A stretch of 64,000 nt of DNA from Streptomyces sp. KL109B. GTDB taxonomy: Bacteria > Actinomycetota > Actinomycetes > Streptomycetales > Streptomycetaceae. Numbering within the stretch: the stretch's first letter is position 1; the number at the start of each line of letters is the position of its first letter. The position numbers and the translations under genes are program-made. Below, one piece after another: positions 57,685 to 64,000 of this stretch. The notes beneath the pieces were generated by a model. It made no database searches. It was given only the letters and a program-made list of their open reading frames with translations, and was not told the DNA's origin. Where the stretch lies: contig NZ_JASERL010000013.1 of the NCBI RefSeq assembly GCF_030766935.1, positions 1 to 64,000 of the forward strand, read 5' to 3'.

Positions 57685-58164
57685 TCAGTTCGACGCTTCC
57701 GGCCGCTGCTGCCGCAGCACGCCCTTGCGCAGCCAGTACATGGCGGTGAGCGGCAGCAGCACCGGGATGAACAGATAGCCCATCCCGAAGTCCGACCACA
57801 CGGTCGCGTCCGGGAACGCGGACGGCTCCACCAGCGTCCACGCCCCGACCACCAGCACGCCCAGCAGCTCCAGCGCGCAGCACACGAACGCGGCCCGCCG
57901 CGCCGTGTCCCCGCCGCGCACGAGCGAGTACGTGATGAAGGCGTACACGAGACCCGCCACCGCCGACAGCGAGTAGGCGAGCGGGGCCTTGTCGAACTCG
58001 GTGGAGATCTGCACGGCCGACCGCGACACGGCTCCGACGACCATCACGCCGTACAGCCACACGAGCAGCATGCCGGGCCCGCCGATCAGCCGCTGGCGCT
58101 TGCCGGGCTTCTCCGTACCGGACTGCCCCGAGCCGGAGGGCTTCTCCGAAGAGGTCACAGCCAC
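57685..58164 (-). CDS. Four-helix membrane protein, hypothetical
   Basis: About 159 aa from GTG 58164, which has GGGGAGG 5 nt upstream; a TTG at 58185 is less likely. A hydrophilic Lys/Ser-rich N-terminus of about 25 residues precedes four hydrophobic segments (GMLLVWLYGVMVVGAVSRSA, LAYSLSAVAGLVYAFITYSL, AAFVCCALELLGVLVVGAWT, GYLFIPVLLPLTAMYWL). It looks like an integral-membrane protein of actinobacterial type; function unknown. One base separates it from the upstream gene, so the two are coupled. Confidence 0.8.
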   Translation of the reverse strand: MAVTSSEKPSGSGQSGTEKPGKRQRLIGGPGMLLVWLYGVMVVGAVSRSAVQISTEFDKAPLAYSLSAVAGLVYAFITYSLVRGGDTARRAAFVCCALELLGVLVVGAWTLVEPSAFPDATVWSDFGMGYLFIPVLLPLTAMYWLRKGVLRQQRPEASN

Positions 58165-58165
58165 C

Positions 58166-58525
58166 TCATCCTCCCCAGATGTCAAAGAGCCGCACTTCGA
58201 GCACGGCCAGGACGACGCCGCCCGCGGCGACCGTCACCGAACCCCAGCGGGTGCGCTCGGCGAGCGACATGAAGCCCGCCGCCGGCACGCACGCGAACGC
58301 CCCGATCAGATACGCGACGAAGATCGTCGTGCCCTGCTCCGGCTTCTCGCCCCGCGCCAGCTGCACGATCCCGACCACCAGCTGCGCCAGCGCGAGCACC
58401 GACACCACCGCCATGCCGATGAAGTGCCAGTCCTTGGTCGGCTGGTCGCGATACGCGGCGTAACCGCACCATGCCGCGAGCGCGAGCGCGGCGAGACCCG
58501 TCACCAGGGTCAGGACATCAAGCAT
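58166..58525 (-). CDS. Small four-helix membrane protein, hypothetical
   Basis: 119 aa from ATG 58525. Four hydrophobic segments (MLDVLTLVTGLAALALAAWC, GMAVVSVLALAQLVVGIVQL, FVAYLIGAFACVPAAGFMSL, SVTVAAGGVVLAVLEVRLF). Its partner downstream is also a membrane protein. No family recognised. It is divergent from the HAD phosphatase gene. Confidence 0.8.
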   Translation of the reverse strand: MLDVLTLVTGLAALALAAWCGYAAYRDQPTKDWHFIGMAVVSVLALAQLVVGIVQLARGEKPEQGTTIFVAYLIGAFACVPAAGFMSLAERTRWGSVTVAAGGVVLAVLEVRLFDIWGG

Positions 58526-58596
58526 GGCCGTGAGCCTATTACGGGCCAAAAGACCCGATGCGCTCGGCCCCGGGGTGCCCCGTACCCTCGGGACAT

Positions 58597-59247
58597 ATGA
58601 AGATCACCGCTGACGCCCTGCTGTTCGACAACGACGGAACCCTGCTCTCGTCGATGGAGTCGGTGTACCGCTGCTGGACCCGCTGGGCCGAGGAGTACGG
58701 GATCACCGCCGAGGCCTTCGCCGCCGTCGAACTGCACGGCCGCCCCGCCGCCGAAATCGCCGCCGACCTGCTGCCCGCCGAGAAGGTCGCGGGCGCGGTC
58801 AAGCGCATCGAGGAGCTGGAGGTCGAGGACGTGCCCAACGGCGGCACCCACGTCCTGCCCGGCACGCTCGACCTGCTGACCTCGCTGCCCGACGAGAACT
58901 GGGCCGTCGTCACCTCCGCCACCCGCCGCCTCGCCGAGGCCCGGCTCGCCGCGGTCGGCATCAAGACGCCGCTGCTGATCGCCGCCGACGACATCACGCA
59001 CGGCAAGCCGAACCCCGAGCCGTTCCTGCTCGCCGCCGGGAAGCTCGGCGTCGACCCGGAGCGCTGCGTCGTCTTCGAGGACGCCCCCGCCGGTCTCGCC
59101 GCAGGCCGCGCGGGCGGCATGAAGACCGTGGCGTTGACCACAACGCACGAGGCGGACGAGCTCTCCGCCGACCTCGTGGTGAAGGACCTCTCGGCCGTGT
59201 CCGCGCAGGTCACGGACGCGGGCGTGGAGATCTCCGCCGCGCTCTGA
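58597..59247 (+). CDS. HAD-superfamily sugar-phosphatase-like hydrolase
   Basis: 216 aa, cytoplasmic. Motif I ALLFDNDGTLLSSMES, motif II VVTSATRR, motif III HGKPNPEPFLLAA and motif IV VVFEDAPAGLAAG. The alpha-helical cap and the sequence around motif I resemble 2-deoxyglucose-6-phosphatase or glycerol-phosphatase-like enzymes. The first Asp of motif I is present and the second is also Asp. ATG 58597. Ends at a terminator hairpin. Confidence 0.92.
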   Translation: MKITADALLFDNDGTLLSSMESVYRCWTRWAEEYGITAEAFAAVELHGRPAAEIAADLLPAEKVAGAVKRIEELEVEDVPNGGTHVLPGTLDLLTSLPDENWAVVTSATRRLAEARLAAVGIKTPLLIAADDITHGKPNPEPFLLAAGKLGVDPERCVVFEDAPAGLAAGRAGGMKTVALTTTHEADELSADLVVKDLSAVSAQVTDAGVEISAAL

Positions 59248-59263
59248 CCCCACGTAGAGCATT

Positions 59264-59298
59264 GGCCCCTGCTGTCCGCTATACGGACGGCAGGGGCC
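59264..59298 (+). terminator. Terminator after the HAD phosphatase gene
   Basis: Fifteen-bp stem with one G-T pair, arms 59264-59278 and 59284-59298, loop CTATA. Confidence 0.9.
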
Positions 59299-59624
59299 TC
59301 TCGCGTCCTCACATCTGTTTTACTTGCCGCATGAACACGACGAGCAGCCGCACCCTTGCGACCGAGGCGACGATGACGCCCGGTACTGCTTGTATGTGTC
59401 GAATGTGCGCCTTCTGAGGGCCCCCACCCCGCCTTTCTCGTGCCCCGAAGCGAGATCCGCGCGCCCTGTCCCGTCCACGTTCGTGTGACAGGGTCTGCCC
59501 CGCGCACAGCTTCTCCGTACTGACACCGGTACCGCTCCACGCCCGGAGCGAGAGTCTGTCGCGCCCCGAATGCCCCGTGCCCGGCGCCCCGCGTGCCGCG
59601 CACTCGACAGCTACGGAAACCCAC
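59299..59624 (+). promoter_or_regulatory. Leader region of metNIQ with three hairpins
   Basis: Of the 377 bp between genes, the part after the terminator carries hairpins at 59436-59455 (TCTCG/CGAGA), 59464-59493 (CCCTGTC/GACAGGG with an inner CAC/GTG) and 59533-59550 (CGCTCC/GGAGCG). G+C is slightly lower than around it. I could not fit a SAM or other known riboswitch core. A regulatory leader for methionine uptake is plausible but unproven. Confidence 0.35.
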
Positions 59625-60665
59625 GTGATCACCACCAAGGGCCTCACCAAGGTCTACCGCTCGCGCGGCCGCGAGGTCACCGCCCTCGACGGCGTCGATC
59701 TGCACGTGCGCGAAGGCGAGGTGTACGGCGTCATCGGCCAGTCAGGCGCCGGCAAGTCCTCGCTCATCCGCTGCGTGAACCTCCTCGAGCGTCCGACCTC
59801 CGGCACCGTGACCGTCGCAGGACAGGACCTCACCGCCCTCGCGGGCCGCGGTTCGCGCGCGGGCAAGGAGCTGCGCGAGGCGCGCAGCCGGATCGGCATG
59901 GTCTTCCAGCACTTCAACCTGCTGTCCTCGCGCACCGTGCAGGACAACATCGAGCTGCCGCTGGAAATCCTCGGCAAGTCGGGGAAGGAGCGCTCCGCCA
60001 AGGCGCTCGAACTCCTCGACCTCGTCGGCCTCGCCGACAAGGCCAAGTCCTACCCGGCGCAGCTCTCCGGCGGCCAGAAGCAGCGCGTCGGCATCGCCCG
60101 CGCGCTGGCCGGCGACCCGAAGGTGCTGCTCTCCGACGAGGCGACGTCCGCCCTCGACCCGGAGACCACCCGCTCGATCCTCCAGCTCCTTCGCGACCTC
60201 AACCGGCAGCTCGGCCTGACCGTGCTGCTCATCACGCACGAGATGGACGTCGTCAAGACCGTCTGCGACTCCGCCGCGCTCATGGAGCACGGGCGGATCG
60301 TCGAGTCCGGCACCGTCGGCGAACTCCTCGCGACGCCCGGCTCCCAGCTCGCCTCCGCGCTCTTCCCCGTCGGCGGCGAGGCAGGCGGCCCCGACCGCAC
60401 CGTCATCGACGTCACCTTCCACGGCGAGTCGACGACCCAGCCGGTCATCTCGCAGCTCTCCCGCACCTACAACGTCGACATCTCGATCCTCGGCGCCGCG
60501 ATGGACACCGTCGCGGGCAAGCAGGTCGGCCGCATGCGCATCGAACTGCCCGGCGGCTACGACGAGAACGTCGTCCCGATCGGCTTCCTGCGCGAACAGG
60601 GCCTCCAGGTCGACGTCCAGGGCGCGCCGACGCCCGTACAGCTGAAGGAAGGTGTCGCCAAGTGA
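59625..60665 (+). CDS. metN: Methionine ABC transporter ATP-binding protein
   Basis: 346 aa from GTG 59625. Walker A GQSGAGKSSLI, Q-loop FQHFNLLSSRTV, signature LSGGQKQRVGIARAL, Walker B VLLSDEATSALD, His switch in LITHEMDVV. The C-terminal roughly 85 residues form the NIL domain that senses methionine in MetN. Weak ribosome-binding site (CGGAAA). Start of metNIQ; its stop overlaps metI (GTGA). Confidence 0.95.
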   Translation: MITTKGLTKVYRSRGREVTALDGVDLHVREGEVYGVIGQSGAGKSSLIRCVNLLERPTSGTVTVAGQDLTALAGRGSRAGKELREARSRIGMVFQHFNLLSSRTVQDNIELPLEILGKSGKERSAKALELLDLVGLADKAKSYPAQLSGGQKQRVGIARALAGDPKVLLSDEATSALDPETTRSILQLLRDLNRQLGLTVLLITHEMDVVKTVCDSAALMEHGRIVESGTVGELLATPGSQLASALFPVGGEAGGPDRTVIDVTFHGESTTQPVISQLSRTYNVDISILGAAMDTVAGKQVGRMRIELPGGYDENVVPIGFLREQGLQVDVQGAPTPVQLKEGVAK

Positions 60666-61393
60666 CCTGGTCGGAGATGCAGCCGCTGCTGTCCCAGGCG
60701 TGTTGGGACACCCTCTACATGGTCGGCTGGTCCACGCTGATCGCGATCGTCTTCGGGCTGCCTCTCGGCGTCCTCCTCGTCCTCACGGACCGCGGCGGAC
60801 TGCTGCAGAACGCGTTCGTGAACAAGGTCATCGGGCAGATCGTGAACATCGTCCGCTCGATGCCCTTCATCATCCTGATGGTCGCCCTCATGGGCTTCAC
60901 GCGCGTGATCGTCGGCACCACCATCGGCCGCGAGGCCGCCATCGTGCCGCTCGCCATCGGCGCCATCCCGTTCTTCGCGCGGCTCGTCGAGACGTCCGTA
61001 CGCGAGGTGGACAGCGGTCTGATCGAGGCCGTGCAGTCGATGGGCGGCAACACCTGGACCGTCGTACGCAAGGTCCTCGTGCCCGAGTCGCTGCCCTCGC
61101 TGATCTCGGCGACCACCACCACGATCGTCGCGCTCATCGGTTACTCCGCGATGGCCGGCACGGTCGGCGCCGGCGGCCTCGGCGACATCGCGATCCGCTA
61201 CGGCTACCAGCGCTTCGAGGCCAACCTGATGTGGATCACGGTGGCGATCCTCGCCGTCGTCATCTCGCTCATCCAGTTCGCAGGCGACAGCGGCGCGCGC
61301 GTCCTGCACCGCCGCGCGGGCAAGGGCGGCGACCCGATCCGCTTCAACCTCTTCGCCGGCCGTACGGCTGCCACCGCCACCAAGACCGGCTGA
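60662..61393 (+). CDS. metI: Methionine ABC transporter permease
   Basis: 243 aa with five or six membrane helices. EAA loop: SGLIEAVQSMGGNTWTVVRK then LVPESLPSL, which contacts MetN. GTG start overlaps metN. NIVRSMPFIILM and GYSAMAGTVGAGGLGDIAIR are typical of MetI. The 59-bp gap to metQ holds the ribosome-binding site. Confidence 0.95.
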   Translation: MTWSEMQPLLSQACWDTLYMVGWSTLIAIVFGLPLGVLLVLTDRGGLLQNAFVNKVIGQIVNIVRSMPFIILMVALMGFTRVIVGTTIGREAAIVPLAIGAIPFFARLVETSVREVDSGLIEAVQSMGGNTWTVVRKVLVPESLPSLISATTTTIVALIGYSAMAGTVGAGGLGDIAIRYGYQRFEANLMWITVAILAVVISLIQFAGDSGARVLHRRAGKGGDPIRFNLFAGRTAATATKTG

Positions 61394-61452
61394 ATCCCGC
61401 TCTCCCCGTCCTACCCGGCGGGTTGCACCACCGATGGAGAAAGGCACTTTTC

Positions 61453-62283
61453 GTGCGTAACACCACCAAGATCACCGCAGCTGTCCTCGCCACCGGCGCC
61501 CTCACCCTGGGCCTGACGGCCTGCGGCTCCGACACGGCCGACACCAAGGACAAGGCCTCCGACCCGCTGGTCGTCGCCGCGACTCCCGTCCCGCACGCCG
61601 AGATTCTCAACTACATAAAGAAGAACCTCGCGAAGAAGGAAGGCCTCAAGCTCGAGGTCAAGGAGTTCACCGACTACGTCACGCCGAACAACGCCACCGA
61701 GGACGGTTCGGTCGACGCCAACTACTTCCAGACCACGCCCTACCTGGAAGACTTCAACAAGAAGAACGGCACGCACCTCAAGTCGGTCGCCACCGTCCAC
61801 CTGGAGCCGCTCGGCCTCTACTCGCAGAAGGCCAAGAAGCTCGACGGCCTCAAGAAGGGCGGCACCGTCGCCCTCCCGAACGACGCCGACAACGAGTCCC
61901 GCGCCCTGCGCTTCCTCGCCGCGAACGACCTGATCACCCTGAAGAAGGGCTCGGCGGCCGCCGCGACCCCGCAGGACATCGCGAAGAACCCGAAGGACCT
62001 CCAGTTCAAGGAGGTCGAGGCGGCCCAGACCCCGCGCTCCCTCAAGGACGTCGACGCCGCGGTGATCAACGGCAACTACGCCATCGGTGCCGACCTCAAC
62101 CCCTCCAAGGACGCCCTCGCCCTGGAGTCCACGAAGAACAACGAGTACAACAACCTGCTCGCGGTCAAGGACGGCAACCAGGACGACCCGCGCGTGAAGA
62201 AGCTCGCCAAGCTCCTCACCTCGCCCGAGGTCAAGAAGTTCATCGAGGACAAGTACAAGGGCTCGGTGCTGCCCTCCTTCTGA
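61453..62283 (+). CDS. metQ: Methionine-binding lipoprotein (NlpA/MetQ family)
   Basis: 276 aa. Lipoprotein signal with lipobox LTAC near residue 24. The binding domain begins PLVVAATPVPHAEILNYIKK and contains NYFQTTPYLEDFNKKNGT, VALPNDADNESRALRFL and NGNYAIGADLNPSKDAL, all family-typical. GTG start with GGAGAAAGG upstream; an 8-codon ATG-initiated frame (61434-61460) overlaps the start and probably just reflects the ribosome-binding site. Ends at a terminator. Confidence 0.95.
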   Translation: MRNTTKITAAVLATGALTLGLTACGSDTADTKDKASDPLVVAATPVPHAEILNYIKKNLAKKEGLKLEVKEFTDYVTPNNATEDGSVDANYFQTTPYLEDFNKKNGTHLKSVATVHLEPLGLYSQKAKKLDGLKKGGTVALPNDADNESRALRFLAANDLITLKKGSAAAATPQDIAKNPKDLQFKEVEAAQTPRSLKDVDAAVINGNYAIGADLNPSKDALALESTKNNEYNNLLAVKDGNQDDPRVKKLAKLLTSPEVKKFIEDKYKGSVLPSF

Positions 62284-62348
62284 CGCGCCAGAAGACGCGT
62301 CAGGAGACGCGTCCGATCCGTCTCCGACGGGTCCGATCCGTGCCCTTT

Positions 62349-62386
62349 CATGGGGGCCGCTCCCGGCAACAGGGGCGGCCCCCATG
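62349..62386 (+). terminator. Terminator after metQ
   Basis: Twelve-bp perfect stem (62349-62360 with 62375-62386), extended by three more pairs past one bulged base. It lies 65 bp after the metQ stop. Confidence 0.9.
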
Positions 62387-62486
62387 TGCAGTTACGTGTC
62401 TTCATGCTGCATGCTGGGCAGTTCACGAGGCCCGACGCGAAGGTAGAAGGCCAACGAAGGTCACCGAAGGTTATGGAGAGCGGCGC

Positions 62487-63125
62487 ATGACGAACACCTT
62501 CCCCGAGGTCTCCATCAGCACGGAGCGCCTGGTGCTGCGTCCGCTCGACGAGGACGACGTACCGGCGCTCGCGGAGATGATGAACGACGAGCTGGTCACC
62601 GCCTGGACCTCGGTGCCGCAGCCGTTCACGGAGGAGGGCGCCCGCACCTGGATCTTCGAGGACGCGCCGCGGGAGCGGGAGGCAGGCACCGGACTCACCC
62701 TCGCCGTCGCCGAGTTCCTCACCCAGCGGCTCGTCGGCGTCATCCAGCTCGGCAAGACCAACTGGCACGTGCGGTCCACCGAGCTCTCGTACATCGTCGC
62801 CCCCTGGGCGCGCGGCGAGGGCTACGCGTCGGAGGCCGCGCTCGCCACCGCCCAGTGGCTCTTCCGCGACCAGCGCGTGGAGCGCATCGAACTGCGCACG
62901 GCCGCCGACAACACCGCGGCCCAGCAGGTCGCCCAGAAGATCGGCTGCATCAGCGAGGGCGTCCTGCGCAACGCGTGCATAGCACGCACCCGCACCGAGG
63001 ACGGCGGCCTCGCCGAGGCCCGCACCGACTTCATCGTGTGGAGCCTGCTGCCCGAGGACCTGGAGGGCGTCACCGAGCAGCTGGCGGAGGCCGGGGGTTT
63101 CACGGCGTTCTCGGACTGGAACTGA
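62487..63125 (+). CDS. GNAT acetyltransferase of the RimJ/RimL type
   Basis: 212 aa. Begins with the typical ISTERLVLRPLDEDDVPALA. Acetyl-CoA motif: VAPWARGEGYASEAALATAQ, and ADNTAAQQVAQKIGC. This subfamily acetylates N-termini of ribosomal proteins or small molecules; the target is unknown. ATG 62487 with GGAGAG about 8 nt upstream. Lies between metQ and the cobalamin gene. Confidence 0.92.
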   Translation: MTNTFPEVSISTERLVLRPLDEDDVPALAEMMNDELVTAWTSVPQPFTEEGARTWIFEDAPREREAGTGLTLAVAEFLTQRLVGVIQLGKTNWHVRSTELSYIVAPWARGEGYASEAALATAQWLFRDQRVERIELRTAADNTAAQQVAQKIGCISEGVLRNACIARTRTEDGGLAEARTDFIVWSLLPEDLEGVTEQLAEAGGFTAFSDWN

Positions 63126-63246
63126 CCTCACGGGCGGTCGACCCTCCGGGCAGGTACGCTCACGGTGCCCCGACCCGGGCGGCGCCCCCGACCTCCGAGC
63201 CGCATGGGCACGTACGTACCCGAGCACACCCAGGAGACTGACGACG

Positions 63247-64000
63247 ATGGCCGACCGGGTCACGGTGATCGGCTGGGACGGTTCGCCGCTGACGGACGCG
63301 GCCCGCTCAGCACTCGGCGCGGCCACCCTCGTGGCGGGCGCCGCGCACCACCTGGCGCTCCCCGAGGTGCCCGAGCGCGCCGAGCGCATCCGGCTCGGCA
63401 GCGTCGCCCTCGCCGCCCGCCGCATCACGGGCCACCGCGGCACCGCCGTGGTCCTCGCGGACGGCGACCCCGGCTTCTTCGGCGTCGTACGCGTCCTGCG
63501 CGCACCCCAGTACGGCCTTGAGGTCGAGGTCGTCCCCGCCGTCTCCTCCGTCGCCCAGGCCTTCGCCCGCGCGGGCATGCCGTGGGACGACGCGCAGGTG
63601 GTCGTCGCACACCGCCGCACCCTGCGACGCGCGGTGAATGTGTGCCGCGCCCACACCAAGGTCGCCGTTCTTACGTCACCGGGCGCCGGGCCCGCCGAAC
63701 TCGGCCTGCTCCTGGAGGGCGTCCACCGCACCTTCGTCATCTGCGAGGAACTCGGCACCGACCGCGAACAGGTCACCGTCGTCACCTCAGACAAGGCCGC
63801 CGACCACGCGTGGCGCGACCCCAACGTCGTCATCGTCATCGGAGGCCCCGTCACCGGCGCCCCGGAGAACGGCAACTGGCGGGCCGGCGGCGACCCCGAC
63901 GTCGGCCCGCGCGGCTGGGCACTGCCGACGCAGGAGTACGCGGGCCCCTTCGGCGAGGGCGAGACGCGGCAACTGCGCTCCGCCCAACTCGCCCGCCTCG
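63247..64000 (+). CDS. cobL: Precorrin-6Y C5,15-methyltransferase, N-terminal part (partial)
   Basis: The gene starts at ATG 63247 and runs off the right edge after 251 codons. The visible part is the CbiE-type tetrapyrrole methylase domain: VTVIGWDGSPLTDAARSALG, VLADGDPGFFGVVRVL, VPAVSSVAQAFARAGMPWDD, and VICEELGTDREQV. In CobL a CbiT domain follows, which would be outside the window. Cobalamin (vitamin B12) biosynthesis, aerobic pathway. Confidence 0.9.
   Translation, partial: MADRVTVIGWDGSPLTDAARSALGAATLVAGAAHHLALPEVPERAERIRLGSVALAARRITGHRGTAVVLADGDPGFFGVVRVLRAPQYGLEVEVVPAVSSVAQAFARAGMPWDDAQVVVAHRRTLRRAVNVCRAHTKVAVLTSPGAGPAELGLLLEGVHRTFVICEELGTDREQVTVVTSDKAADHAWRDPNVVIVIGGPVTGAPENGNWRAGGDPDVGPRGWALPTQEYAGPFGEGETRQLRSAQLARL

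Noticed and set aside
59320..59526. A 68-codon minus-strand frame ending in a Cys-rich tail
   Set aside because: No ribosome-binding site or family resemblance; it crosses the metN leader hairpins and its composition looks random.
59299..59624. SAM riboswitch before metN
   Set aside because: None of the conserved core segments of the known SAM classes could be placed; kept only as an unexplained leader.
61434..61460. Eight-codon upstream frame overlapping the metQ start
   Set aside because: Its ATG overlaps the Shine-Dalgarno of metQ and it is probably incidental.

Overview
The window reads as the chromosome of a Streptomyces or very close relative. G+C is very high, third codon positions are almost all G or C, GTG starts and ATGA/GTGA stop-start overlaps are common, TTA codons are rare, and Tat-type signals are frequent. 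The gene order (betaine transporter, glnA4, infC-rpmI-rplT, pheST, argCJBD-argR, argH, glpQ1, metNIQ, cobL) matches, from memory, the S. coelicolor core chromosome around SCO1553-SCO1621. I see no phage, insertion sequence, CRISPR array or secondary-metabolite cluster, so this is mainly conserved core chromosome with a few accessory inserts.

Layout: 1-2943 betaine-type ABC transporter whose permease carries two fused binding domains. 3222-7838 XRE/cupin regulator, metal/cobalamin-receptor-like protein, TDT exporter with divergent LysR regulator, APH-like kinase. 7848-12304 a probable gamma-glutamylation route for ethanolamine (hydrolase, GlnA4-like ligase, aldehyde dehydrogenase, SDR). 12348-19701 secreted HAD phosphatase, PLP enzyme, proline-rich membrane protein with a mycosin-like protease, beta-lactamase-like protein, SseB, DUF1844. 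19731-21600 infC-rpmI-rplT with an attenuator-like leader. 21769-27594 rRNA methyltransferase, orphan histidine kinase, pheST. 27733-34039 SpoIIE-type phosphatase, XRE/TPR regulator, Nudix, acyl-CoA dehydrogenase, GH10-like protein and small genes. 34120-41303 MocR/EamA divergent pair, GNAT, arabinofuranosidase, aldo/keto reductase. 41415-51585 arginine biosynthesis with ARG boxes before argC and argH; argG is not in the window. 51612-54092 TetR-MFS efflux pair. 54282-57681 plsC, glpQ1, sigma factor, GNAT. 57685-64000 small membrane proteins, HAD phosphatase, metNIQ, GNAT and the start of cobL.

The strongest non-gene signal is a roughly 49-bp two-hairpin element present seven times. Its first stem shows compensatory changes at two positions (CTCC/GGAG, CGCC/GGCG, CTGC/GCAG), so the fold appears to be under selection. 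Six copies lie at gene 3' ends; one lies inside a coding sequence and another supplies a gene's stop codon. Other notable signals: a divergent pair of probably leaderless genes whose ATG codons overlap in one CATG, an intrinsic terminator with a U tract plus a non-canonical start ahead of infC, three TTA codons (including codon 6 of the arabinofuranosidase), and several short in-frame tandem repeats. All calls come from reading the sequence; no database search was run.
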